A stretch of DNA of 64,000 nt from Streptomyces venezuelae (GTDB taxonomy: Bacteria; Actinomycetota; Actinomycetes; Streptomycetales; Streptomycetaceae), in the NCBI RefSeq assembly GCF_008642295.1, contig NZ_CP029190.1, positions 2,576,001-2,640,000 of the forward strand. Direction: 5' to 3'. A program made the translations under genes and the position numbers. The notes below the pieces were generated by a model. The model was not told the origin of the DNA. It did no database searches and was given only the letters and a program-made list of their open reading frames with translations. Below, one piece after another: positions 1 through 7,430 of this stretch. Within the stretch, counting starts at the first letter, position 1; each line of letters starts with the position of its first letter.

Positions 1-777
1 ATCCTGGGATGTGATGCCGCGGGGATCGACCCGGACGGCAACGAGGTCGTTCTGCACTCCGTCATCGGGCAGAGCGGGCACGGGGTCGGGCCGGACGAGC
101 CGCGCTCGATCCTGACCGAGCGCTACCAGGGCACCTTCGCCGAGCAGGTGACCGTCCCCGCCTGGAACGTACTGCGCAAGCCGGCCGGGCTGTCCTTCGA
201 GGAGGCGGCCTGCCTGCCGACCGCATGGCTGACGGCGTACCGGATGCTGTTCACCAACGCGGGGGTCCGCCCCGGCGATTCCGTCCTGGTCCAGGGCGCG
301 GGCGGGGGCGTGGCCACCGCCGCGATCGTCCTGGGCAAGGCGGCCGGACTGCGGGTGTTCGCCACCAGCCGGGACGAGGCGAAGCGCAAGCGGGCCGTGG
401 AACTCGGCGCCGTGGACGCCTTCGAGCCCGGGACGCGGCTGCCGCAGCGGGTGGACGCGGTGATCGAGACCGTGGGCGCCGCGACCTGGTCGCACTCGGT
501 GAAGTCGCTGCGGCCCGGGGGCACGCTCGTCATCTCGGGCGCGACCAGCGGGGACCGGCCGGCACATGCCGAGCTGACCCGGATCTTCTTCCTGGAGCTG
601 AGGGTGGTGGGGTCGACCATGGGCTCGAAGGACGAGCTGGAGGACCTGCTGTCGTTCTGCGCCGCGACCGGCGTACGCCCGGTGATCGACGAGGTGCTGC
701 CGCTGGACCGGGCGCGCGAGGGCTTCGAGAAGCTCGCCACCGGCGATCTGTTCGGCAAGGTGGTGCTGACCGTCTGA
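1..777 (+). CDS. Zinc-type alcohol dehydrogenase/quinone reductase (MDR), 5'-truncated
   Basis: The reading frame is open from the first base of the window, so the N-terminus lies outside. About 258 residues are visible. They contain the Rossmann NAD(P)-binding loop GAGGGVATAA followed by a basic stretch (SRDEAKRKR) typical of NADP(H) binding, and the MDR C-terminal layout ending in FGKVVLTV. Members of this superfamily reduce quinones or enones or oxidise alcohols in the cytoplasm. The exact substrate cannot be told. An internal ATG near base 148 is only a shadow start, because coding continues upstream with catalytic-domain sequence (QSGHGVG, YQGTFAEQV). The gene converges on the DUF4097 gene and has no clear link to the peptide locus. 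Confidence 0.85.
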   Translation: MLGCDAAGIDPDGNEVVLHSVIGQSGHGVGPDEPRSILTERYQGTFAEQVTVPAWNVLRKPAGLSFEEAACLPTAWLTAYRMLFTNAGVRPGDSVLVQGAGGGVATAAIVLGKAAGLRVFATSRDEAKRKRAVELGAVDAFEPGTRLPQRVDAVIETVGAATWSHSVKSLRPGGTLVISGATSGDRPAHAELTRIFFLELRVVGSTMGSKDELEDLLSFCAATGVRPVIDEVLPLDRAREGFEKLATGDLFGKVVLTV

Positions 778-795
778 CGGCCCCTCCCCCGCCGG

Positions 796-812
796 GCCCC
801 CTGACCGGGGGC
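796..812. terminator. Possible weak hairpin between convergent genes
   Basis: A 6-bp stem (GCCCCC/GGGGGC) with a 5-nt loop lies in the 40-bp gap between two converging genes. The stem is short, so termination here is only a suggestion. Confidence 0.25.
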
Positions 813-817
813 TCGGC

Positions 818-1690
818 TCAGGGCCAGTCGTCGGAGCGGAGATCGACCGCCGAGCGGCGGACCACGATGTCGCCGATGACGGTCCGGGCATGCACCTGGA
901 CGGCATCCTCGGGGGTGCCGATCATGTTGTCGAAGAGGTCCAGGGACCGGTAGACCGTCCCGGAACGGGCATCGAGGTCCAGCTGGGTGGCCGTGCCTCC
1001 GACGATGCCCACCTCGAGCTGCCCGGAGGCCGTCTCCAGGACGAGCGGCCCCCGGAGGGTCTCGTCGATCCGTACGTCGCCCTGCGAGGTCCGCGCCTCG
1101 ACCGAGGAGTGCGCCCGGCCGATGTGGACGTCGCCGTTCTCCGCGAACACGCCCAGCGGGCCCATGACCTCGCCGAGCAGGGTGTCGCCCTTGCTGCGCC
1201 GGACGGTGGCCTCGCCGTCGATGGTGTGGATGCGTACGTCGCCGCAGTCCGCGGACACCTCCACGGCTCCGGCGGCCCGGTCCACGGTGACGTTGCCGAG
1301 GCCGGAGGTCACGTGCAGGGCCCCGGTCCGGGCGAGCCGGATGTGGCCACAGTCGTTGGTGAGCCGGCACTCCCCCAGCCGTCCGTCGCAGCGGAAGTCG
1401 GCGGCCACCCCGTCCCCGTAGACGGTGGATCCGGCCGGCAGGTGGACCACCAGGGAGACCGCTCCGCCCGCCCGGCCCCGGTCGCGGCCCTTGGGGACGC
1501 TCACCACGAGCTTGCCGGTCGCGTAGTCGATGCGGGTCTGGTCGGCGGCCACGACGTCCCGGGGGTCCGAGGCGTCGAAGGGCCGCACGTCGACGATGGT
1601 GTCGGTGCGCTCGCTCGCGATGATCCACACATTGCCGATGTCGAGTTCGACGGTGGCACGGATCGGATGCGGTGTGACGAATATCGGCAT
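818..1690 (-). CDS. DUF4097 family beta-helix protein
   Basis: The protein has 290 residues from ATG 1690, preceded by an AAGAGG site at a spacing of 8. A longer in-frame start at 1816 adds only low-complexity residues and is rejected. The sequence is a string of short beta-repeats of the type 'GDVRI / GNVTV / GQLEV' from about residue 70 to 270, characteristic of DUF4097 (putative adhesin) proteins. No signal peptide or membrane segment is visible. The function of this family in actinomycetes is unknown. In Streptomyces such genes often sit next to ABC transporter genes, as here. It could be co-transcribed with the exporter upstream, although a hairpin lies between them. Confidence 0.75.
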   Translation of the reverse strand: MPIFVTPHPIRATVELDIGNVWIIASERTDTIVDVRPFDASDPRDVVAADQTRIDYATGKLVVSVPKGRDRGRAGGAVSLVVHLPAGSTVYGDGVAADFRCDGRLGECRLTNDCGHIRLARTGALHVTSGLGNVTVDRAAGAVEVSADCGDVRIHTIDGEATVRRSKGDTLLGEVMGPLGVFAENGDVHIGRAHSSVEARTSQGDVRIDETLRGPLVLETASGQLEVGIVGGTATQLDLDARSGTVYRSLDLFDNMIGTPEDAVQVHARTVIGDIVVRRSAVDLRSDDWP

Positions 1691-1799
1691 GGCGGGGGCC
1701 TCTTGGAGGTCTGCGGTCGCCGTCCCCGGCTCCGGCATGGGCGGAAAGGATGTCAGGAAGGACAAGGGCGGTGGTGGAGCGGGGCTGGACCTAAGGCAA

Positions 1800-1833
1800 G
1801 CAGCCCGTGCCGGCACGATCGGCCACGGGCTGC
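1800..1833 (-). terminator. Hairpin downstream of the ABC exporter operon
   Basis: A 10-bp perfect inverted repeat (GCAGCCCGTG/CACGGGCTGC) with a 14-nt loop lies about 75 bp past the stop of the permease gene and before the DUF4097 gene. This is a plausible terminator or attenuator. Confidence 0.4.
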
Positions 1834-1908
1834 GGTTGCTCTGTGCTGCGTTCGGTGCGCTCGGGGCCGGCTGCTGTCCGCTGATCCGGGTTCGGGATCA
1901 GTGGGTGA

Positions 1909-2697
1909 TCAGTGGGTGCGGTCCTTGTTGAAGTGGGCCATGGCCCAGAAGAAGCCGAGGATGGCGATGGCGAGGATCCAGGCGGTGGCGATCCAGCCGC
2001 TGTTGCCGATCTCGGTGCCCATGAGGAGGCCGCGGAGGGTTTCGATGACGGGGGTGAAGGGCTGGTATTCGGCGAACCAGCGCAGGCCGGTGGGCATGGT
2101 GTCGGTGGGGACGACGCCGGAGCCGACGAAGGGCAGCAGGATCAGGGGGAAGGGGGCGTTGGAGGCGGCGTCGAGGGTCTTGGCGGCGAGGCCGAAGGCG
2201 ACGCCGAGCCAGGTCAGGGCGAAGCTGATGCCGGCCAGGAGGCCGAGGGCGGCAAGCCATTCGACCGGGGAGGCGGAGGGCTCGAAGCCCATGAGCCAGG
2301 CGACTGCGAAGACGAAGGCCATGGAGGCCAGGGTCTGGACGACGGAGGAGATGACGCGGGCGATGAGGATGGAGGGGCGGAAGATCGCCATGGTCTTGAA
2401 CCGGGCGATGATGCCTTCGGTCATGTCGACGCTGGTGGAGACGGCGGTGCCGAGCATTCCGGTGGCGGCGGTCATGATGATCAGGCCGGGCAGGACGTAG
2501 TTGACGTATTCGGCCCGTCCGCCGGATGGGCCGACGCCGGTGCCCAGGACCCCGCCGAAGACGTAGACGAACAGGAGCAGGAACAGGACCGGGATACCGA
2601 TGATCGAGATGGTGGTCGTCGGGTAGCGGAGCTGGTTCTTGACGTTGCGGCGCAGCAGGGTGACGGAGTCGGCTACGGCGAAGTTGACGGTGCTCAT
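1909..2697 (-). CDS. ABC-2 type exporter permease (DrrB-like)
   Basis: The protein has 262 residues starting at MSTVNFAVAD (ATG 2697). It overlaps the upstream ATPase gene by four bases (ATGA), which indicates translational coupling. About six hydrophobic segments are visible (for example IIGIPVLFLLLFVYVF, LPGLIIMTAATGMLGTAV, WILAIAILGFFWAMAH), as in the DrrB/daunorubicin-resistance family of ABC-2 permeases. With the ATPase it would form a drug exporter in the cytoplasmic membrane. Whether it exports the NRPS product is not shown; it sits beside the locus under its own TetR control. An 11-bp tandem duplication (GATCAGTGGGT, 1896-1917) spans the stop codon. Confidence 0.88.
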   Translation of the reverse strand: MSTVNFAVADSVTLLRRNVKNQLRYPTTTISIIGIPVLFLLLFVYVFGGVLGTGVGPSGGRAEYVNYVLPGLIIMTAATGMLGTAVSTSVDMTEGIIARFKTMAIFRPSILIARVISSVVQTLASMAFVFAVAWLMGFEPSASPVEWLAALGLLAGISFALTWLGVAFGLAAKTLDAASNAPFPLILLPFVGSGVVPTDTMPTGLRWFAEYQPFTPVIETLRGLLMGTEIGNSGWIATAWILAIAILGFFWAMAHFNKDRTH

Positions 2698-3683
2698 ACC
2701 AGGACCTTCTTGTCGGTGTCGGCGGAGGCGGTGGTGGTCTCGGTTCCGGTCTCGGTTCCGGTCTCGGTCTTGGTCTGGCCGGTGAGGGCGAGGAAGACGT
2801 CGTCGAGGTCGGGGGTGTGCAGGGACATCTCGTGGATGGTGGTGGTGTCGAGGCGGTTCAGGACGGCCTGGACGTTCTGGGCGCTGCCGTCGGAGGGGAT
2901 CCGGAGCTTGAGGTCCTCGTCGTTGCGGGTGAAGGGGACGGTCAGGGTCCGGGCCGCGAGGTCGAGGGCGTAGGCGGTGCTGAACTGCAGGTCGATGCTG
3001 CCGCCGGGGACCTTCCGCTTCAGCTCTTCGGGGGTGCCCTGGGCGACCAGCCGGCCGCCGTCGAGGACCGCGATGCGGTCGGCGAGCTGGTCGGCCTCCT
3101 CCAGGTACTGGGTGGTCAGGAAGATGGTGACGCCGTCGGCGACCAGGCCGCGGATCATCTCCCACATCGAGCGGCGCACCCGCGGGTCGAGACCGGTGGT
3201 GGGCTCGTCCAGGAAGATCACCTGCGGGCGGCCGACCAGGGTCATCGCCAGGTCCAGACGCCGCTTCATACCGCCGGAGAAGGTGATCACCGGCTTCTTC
3301 GCGGCCTCGACCAGGTCGAACTGCTCGATCAGGTCGGTGGACCGCTGCTTGACCGTCTTGCGGTCCAGGTGCCAGAGCCGGCCCATCAGCTCCAGGTTCT
3401 CCATCGCGTTCAGGAACGGGTCCACCGCGGAGAACTGACCCGTGACACCGATGCTGGAACGCACCCCGTCCGGGTCCGAGGCCAGATCATGCCCCAGGAC
3501 ATTCGCGCTGCCCGAGTCCATCGTGGTCAGCGTCGAAAGGATCTTCACCGTGGTGGTCTTGCCCGCACCGTTGGGACCCAGCAGCGAGAACACCGACCCC
3601 GCCGGGATGTGCAGATCCACACCATCGAGGACCTTGTGCTCCCCATAGGCCTTGCGAAGACCGGTAGCCGTAATGGCCGTCAT
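2694..3683 (-). CDS. ABC exporter ATPase, DrrA-like
   Basis: The protein has 329 residues. The start MTAITATGLRKAYG (ATG 3683) has a strong AGGAGG site; the 11-residue longer frame is rejected. Walker A is GPNGAGKTTTV, the signature is FSGGMKRRLDL and Walker B is VIFLDEPTTGLD, followed by the Q-loop/H-loop regions and a C-terminal extension of about 100 residues typical of DrrA-type drug-resistance ATPases. An unusual TETGTETGTETTT run lies close to the C-terminus. It energises the membrane partner encoded immediately downstream. Transcription probably starts in the operator-containing divergent promoter region shared with the TetR gene. Confidence 0.92.
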   Translation of the reverse strand: MTAITATGLRKAYGEHKVLDGVDLHIPAGSVFSLLGPNGAGKTTTVKILSTLTTMDSGSANVLGHDLASDPDGVRSSIGVTGQFSAVDPFLNAMENLELMGRLWHLDRKTVKQRSTDLIEQFDLVEAAKKPVITFSGGMKRRLDLAMTLVGRPQVIFLDEPTTGLDPRVRRSMWEMIRGLVADGVTIFLTTQYLEEADQLADRIAVLDGGRLVAQGTPEELKRKVPGGSIDLQFSTAYALDLAARTLTVPFTRNDEDLKLRIPSDGSAQNVQAVLNRLDTTTIHEMSLHTPDLDDVFLALTGQTKTETGTETGTETTTASADTDKKVLV

Positions 3684-3706
3684 GACATTCCTCCTCGGAA
3701 GAGTCT

Positions 3707-3782
3707 GCTTGTACACCGTTCAAGTCAGACGATAGAGCCGACTTGCACGCTGTGCAAGTAGCTTCTTGAACTTTGTGCAATC
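3707..3782. promoter_or_regulatory. Three-copy TetR operator between the ABC exporter and its regulator
   Basis: The central site at 3741-3759 is a perfect palindrome, ACTTGCACGCTGTGCAAGT (8-bp arms, 3-bp centre). Two diverged copies flank it with the same 8-3-8 design: GCTTGTACACCGTTCAAGT at 3707-3725 and TCTTGAACTTTGTGCAATC at 3764-3782. They lie between the divergent ABC operon and the TetR gene, exactly where a TetR repressor would control both. The regulator-operator match is inferred from position and symmetry. Confidence 0.75.
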
Positions 3783-3807
3783 CGAAATCTTGATCTACTG
3801 TTGGCGC

Positions 3808-4494
3808 ATGCCGCGTGACACATTGACCCGGGAGCAGATCGTTCGGACCGCCGTCGAGCTCCTGGATGCCGAGGGTCTTGAAGGCTTGAACATGCGCAGC
3901 CTGGGCAAGCGGCTCGGCTCCGCCGCCACAGCGGTCTATTGGCATGTCAAGAACAAGGACAATCTCGTCATACTCGCCAGTGACGAGGTGTGGAACGAGG
4001 TCGGGCTACCCGACCTGGACACCGTCGACTGGCGGACGGCGGCCACTTCCATGGCCACCGACCTCTACGCGATGATCGCCCGGCATCCATGGCTCGTCAT
4101 GGCCTTCGCCTCCCAGCCCCTCTTCGGGCCGAACAAGGCGCGTCATGACGATCACAGTCTTGCGGTCTACGAGAAGGCCGGCTTCGTCGGCGCGGAAGCC
4201 GACCAGGCGACGGCCGCGGTCTTCATGTTCGTCCTCGGCAGCACCCTCGGCCTGTCGGCCTCGGTCTCCGTGAACAGACGGCTCAGTCATGGGGGCGGGA
4301 ACGCCCAGGCCCTCGTCCAGGAAGCCATGACGCAGGCGACGGAGATCGCTTCGCGGTTCCCGAGGCTGCGTGCCCGGCTCGACTCCTACGCCGACGCCGA
4401 CTACGCCGCAGCACCCGAGAAGAGCTTCGAGTTCGGCCTCCAGTCCGTCATGGACGGTCTGGAGGAGCGACTCACGACCCGCCTTCATCGCTGA
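3808..4494 (+). CDS. TetR family repressor of the ABC exporter
   Basis: The protein has 228 residues from ATG 3808 (MPRDTLTREQ). The upstream extension in the same frame overlaps the third operator copy and is not typical TetR sequence. The N-terminal helix-turn-helix is clear (REQIVRTAVELLDAEGL, then LGKRLGSAATAVYWHVKNK). The C-terminal half is the TetR_C_1-type ligand pocket, including RHPWLVMAFASQPL. TetR proteins repress divergent exporter genes until a ligand binds. The three operator copies immediately upstream support autoregulation and control of the DrrAB-like genes. The ligand is unknown. Confidence 0.9.
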   Translation: MPRDTLTREQIVRTAVELLDAEGLEGLNMRSLGKRLGSAATAVYWHVKNKDNLVILASDEVWNEVGLPDLDTVDWRTAATSMATDLYAMIARHPWLVMAFASQPLFGPNKARHDDHSLAVYEKAGFVGAEADQATAAVFMFVLGSTLGLSASVSVNRRLSHGGGNAQALVQEAMTQATEIASRFPRLRARLDSYADADYAAAPEKSFEFGLQSVMDGLEERLTTRLHR

Positions 4495-4569
4495 CTCCCT
4501 TTCGTCGGCCCGTTCCCTCGATCTGGATACAACGTTAGAGAGCGGCCCTATCGGGTCGTTATCGTCGGA

Positions 4570-4587
4570 GTATCCGGCTCCGGATAC
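4570..4587. terminator. Possible small hairpin between convergent genes
   Basis: GTATCCG-GCTC-CGGATAC forms a 7-bp stem with a 4-nt loop in the gap between the convergent TetR and P450 genes. Strength is modest. Confidence 0.3.
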
Positions 4588-4683
4588 GGGAAATCCCCGC
4601 CGGCACATGCGCCCGGACGGGGAGTTCTCGCAGGTCGGAACAGGTGGAGCCGGTCCAGCAGGAGGTTCCCGAACGGCCCGGTC

Positions 4684-5883
4684 TCAGCTGGTGCGGACGG
4701 GCAGGCTGCGCACACCCGTGAACTCGGGGGAACCGTAGAAGACGGGCGGCAGGTCCGGGTCCAGCCGGAGGTTCGGGTAACGGTCCATCAGGGCGTTGAA
4801 GACCGTACGGACCTCGACACGGGCCAGCTGGACGCCGATGCAGTAGTGCGGGCCGCGGCCGTAGCCCACGTGCTGGTTCGGCGACCTGGTCACGTCGTAC
4901 GTTTCCGGGTCGGGGAACTGGAGCGGGTCGCGGTTGGCGGCGCCGAGCTGCACACAGACCAGGCTGTCCTTGGGGATCTGCTTCCCGGCCAGGACCACGT
5001 CGGCCTCGGTGACCCGGTACGAGGTCGAGGCGGGGCTGAAGAACCTCATCGTCTCCTCGAACATGGAGGGGATGAGGGACGGGTCGGCCTTGATCTTCGC
5101 CGCCTGCTCGGGGAAGGCGTCCAGGCAGAGCATCGTGTTGCCGATCAGGATCGGGCTGGTGACATGGCCGGCGCCCAGCACGGCGATCGCGAAGTTCACC
5201 AGCTCGTGGTGGGGCATCTTGCGGCCGTCGAGGTACCGGAAGTCGAGCATCAGGCTGAGCAGGTCCTCCTGCGGCTCCCGCATCCGCTCCTCGATGACCT
5301 CGCTGAGGAAGTCGCGGAGCGGCTGAAGGGGGTTGAGCATGGAGCTGAAGTACTCCTCGCCCTCCTGCCCGGAGGTGCTCATGTGCGCGTCCACGTCCAT
5401 GGTCGCGTTCACCCTGAGCAGGTGCTTGCGGCCCTCGACCGGGGTGCCGATGATCTTGCTGAACAGGATCCCCGACACCTCGTCGATGAAGTCGTGGATC
5501 AGGTCGAAGCGGTCCCGGTCGCCCAGCCGGTCCAGCAGTTCGACCGCCGTCTCGCGGACCCGCTCCTCCAGGTCGCCCAGGTGCTTGGGGGTCAGCAGCT
5601 TGCCGACCTGCCGGCGCATGTGGATGTGGTCGGGGCCGTCCATCTGGGCGATGTCGCCGGCGAAGTACTTCCGCGATTCCTCGTCGACCTCGAACAGCCG
5701 GGCGCTGTCGGTCGAATACCTGGCTGGGTCGTTCAGGACCTCGCAGACCTCGCGGTAGCCCCAGACCTGCCACAGACCGAGCTTCTCGTCGTACCAGACC
5801 GGCTCCGCCGGACGCTGCCCGCGCAGCCAGGTGCGGTGCTCTGCCAACCCCCACAGGTCGGCCAATACCGTCGTCGTCGTCAT
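4684..5883 (-). CDS. Cytochrome P450 (first of two)
   Basis: The protein has 399 residues starting at MTTTTVLADLWGL (ATG 5883, AGGGG site). It has the heme-cysteine loop GYGRGPHYCIG, the I-helix AGHVTSPI and the K-helix ExxR (EETMR), so it should be an active class I bacterial P450. It is the last gene of the NRPS operon, separated from the other P450 gene by a 97-bp gap with a strong hairpin, so it may be made at a lower level. P450s in peptide loci hydroxylate carrier-bound amino acids or cross-link and tailor the peptide. With piperazate-type adenylation domains, ring hydroxylation is one possibility. The substrate is not determinable from sequence. No ferredoxin gene is visible in the window. 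Confidence 0.9.
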   Translation of the reverse strand: MTTTTVLADLWGLAEHRTWLRGQRPAEPVWYDEKLGLWQVWGYREVCEVLNDPARYSTDSARLFEVDEESRKYFAGDIAQMDGPDHIHMRRQVGKLLTPKHLGDLEERVRETAVELLDRLGDRDRFDLIHDFIDEVSGILFSKIIGTPVEGRKHLLRVNATMDVDAHMSTSGQEGEEYFSSMLNPLQPLRDFLSEVIEERMREPQEDLLSLMLDFRYLDGRKMPHHELVNFAIAVLGAGHVTSPILIGNTMLCLDAFPEQAAKIKADPSLIPSMFEETMRFFSPASTSYRVTEADVVLAGKQIPKDSLVCVQLGAANRDPLQFPDPETYDVTRSPNQHVGYGRGPHYCIGVQLARVEVRTVFNALMDRYPNLRLDPDLPPVFYGSPEFTGVRSLPVRTS

Positions 5884-5927
5884 TGGTGATTCCCCTGTAG
5901 AACAGTTTGCGGCCCCCGCCGCCACGA

Positions 5928-5967
5928 GCGGTCACGCGGCACCCGCAAGGAGGTGCCGCGTGACCGC
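5928..5967 (-). terminator. Strong hairpin between the two P450 genes
   Basis: A perfect 16-bp stem (arms 5928-5943 and 5952-5967) with an 8-nt loop sits between the two P450 genes. There is no T-run, as is common for actinomycete terminators. It may terminate or attenuate transcription before the last gene of the operon, or protect the upstream mRNA. Confidence 0.55.
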
Positions 5968-5980
5968 GTGGCGCAGGGAT

Positions 5981-7174
5981 TTACTTGTAGAGGACGTCGA
6001 AGGAACGGACGCCGACCATGTCGGTGGACGGGAAGAAGGTCGGCGGGTTCTCCGGGTTGCTGGCGAACTTCGGGAAGCGGTCCATGATCGTGTTGATCGC
6101 GATCTTGCCCTCGAGGCGGGCGAGTCGGGTGCCCAGGCAGTAGTGCACGCCGTAGCCGAACGAGATGCTCGGGTTCGGGGTGCGGGCCGGGTCGAACACG
6201 TTGGGGCGGTCGAACTTGAGCGGGTCGCGGTTGGCCGCGCTCACCCACGGGAGGATCATCTGCTCGGCCGGGATGGTGACCCCGCCGATCTCGACCTCGC
6301 GGGTGGTCACCCGGGACAGGGTGGCGGCCGGCGGCAGCAGGCGCAGGGCCTCCTCGATGGCGCCCGGGACCAGCGAGCGGTCGGCGCGCACCTGGTCGAA
6401 CACGGCGGGCTCGGTGTCCAGGCAGGCCATGGTGTTGCCGACCATCATGGTGCTGGTGATGTGACCGGTGATCAGCAGCACGTTGGCGATGTTGACGACC
6501 TCGTTGTCGGTGAGGCGCTCACCGTCCTGCTCCGCCTGGATGAGGTAGGTCAGCAGGTCCTCGCGGGGCTGCTTGCGGCGCTGGGCCACCTGGTCGGCCA
6601 TGTAGTCGAGCATGGGCTTCAGGCGGGCCTCGGCGGCGTGGATCTGGTCCTCGATGCCGTCGCCGCCGGCCACGAAGTCCAGGCCGGCCATGTTCTCGAT
6701 GATGTCGAACGCGACGCCCTTGAACAGGTCGCGGTCGCTGAGCGGGACGCCGAGCATCTCGGCGATCACGATCACGGGCAGCGGGTAGGCGAGGTCCGCC
6801 ACCAGCTCGAAGCTGCCCTTCTCCTGCACCTCGTCGATCAGCTCATCGGTGATCTTCTGGATGCGGTCCTCGAGGCCGTTGATGACCCGCGGGGTGAAGG
6901 CGTGGCCGATCAGCTTGCGGTACTTGTTCTGCTCCGGCGGGTCCATCTGCGAGATGTCCCCTTCCTGGAACTTCGGGTCGACCTGCACCGCGGCGTACTT
7001 GGCCGTCGCCGCCGAGAACGTGGCGTGGTCGCCGAGGATCTGCTCGACCTCGTCGTAGCCGTAGGCGCACCAGGCGCCGATCTCCTCGTCGAACTCGATC
7101 GGGTTGGCTGGTCGGATTCCCCGCAGCCACTGGCGGGTGGGGTGGACGTTCCACCGCTCGATGACCTCAGACAC
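5981..7174 (-). CDS. Cytochrome P450 (second of two)
   Basis: The protein has 397 residues from a GTG start at 7174 (MSEVIERWNV), with a GAGAGGAAG site upstream. Conserved elements are the heme loop FGYGVHYCLGTRLAR, the I-helix GHITSTMM and the ExxR motif EEALRLL. Its N-terminus (RQWLRGIRPANPIEFDEEIGAW) resembles that of the neighbouring P450 (WLRGQRPAEPVWYDEKLGLW), so the pair are related and probably arose by duplication or work on related positions. The 36-bp gap to the MbtH gene places it in the NRPS operon. Predicted role: oxidation of a carrier-bound residue or of the finished peptide. Confidence 0.9.
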   Translation of the reverse strand: MSEVIERWNVHPTRQWLRGIRPANPIEFDEEIGAWCAYGYDEVEQILGDHATFSAATAKYAAVQVDPKFQEGDISQMDPPEQNKYRKLIGHAFTPRVINGLEDRIQKITDELIDEVQEKGSFELVADLAYPLPVIVIAEMLGVPLSDRDLFKGVAFDIIENMAGLDFVAGGDGIEDQIHAAEARLKPMLDYMADQVAQRRKQPREDLLTYLIQAEQDGERLTDNEVVNIANVLLITGHITSTMMVGNTMACLDTEPAVFDQVRADRSLVPGAIEEALRLLPPAATLSRVTTREVEIGGVTIPAEQMILPWVSAANRDPLKFDRPNVFDPARTPNPSISFGYGVHYCLGTRLARLEGKIAINTIMDRFPKFASNPENPPTFFPSTDMVGVRSFDVLYK

Positions 7175-7211
7175 TGGTGCTTCCTCTCTGCGTACTCTGG
7201 GAAATCCGGAT

Positions 7212-7430
7212 CTACTGGGATACGGCCATGGCGTCCTGCAGGCTCTTGGGCCGCAGGTCCGTCCAGTTGTCCTCGACGTAGGTCAGGCAGTCCGGCCGGG
7301 CCGCCGCGCCGAACACGATGCGCCAGCCGGCCGGAACCTCGGCGAATGCGGGCCACAGCGAGTGCTGGTCCTCGCCGTTCACCAGCACGTAGAACTGGCC
7401 GCTCTCGTCGTCGAACGGGTTGCTACTCAT
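7212..7430 (-). CDS. MbtH-like protein
   Basis: The protein has 72 residues and carries the complete MbtH signature [19 protein letters not shown] plus the terminal [10 protein letters not shown] block. MbtH proteins bind adenylation domains and are needed for their folding or activity. The start codon overlaps the stop of the giant NRPS gene by four bases (ATGA), so the two are translationally coupled. This is the cognate chaperone candidate for the four adenylation domains upstream. A second MbtH gene lies at 41011-41244. Confidence 0.95.
   Translation of the reverse strand: MSSNPFDDESGQFYVLVNGEDQHSLWPAFAEVPAGWRIVFGAAARPDCLTYVEDNWTDLRPKSLQDAMAVSQ

Noticed and set aside
1691..1816. Longer N-terminus for the DUF4097 protein
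   Set aside because: The added residues are low-complexity Pro/Ser-rich, while ATG 1690 has its own ribosome-binding site.
1896..1917. 11-bp tandem duplication over the ABC permease stop codon
   Set aside because: Real in the sequence, but it leaves the gene intact and has no evident function.
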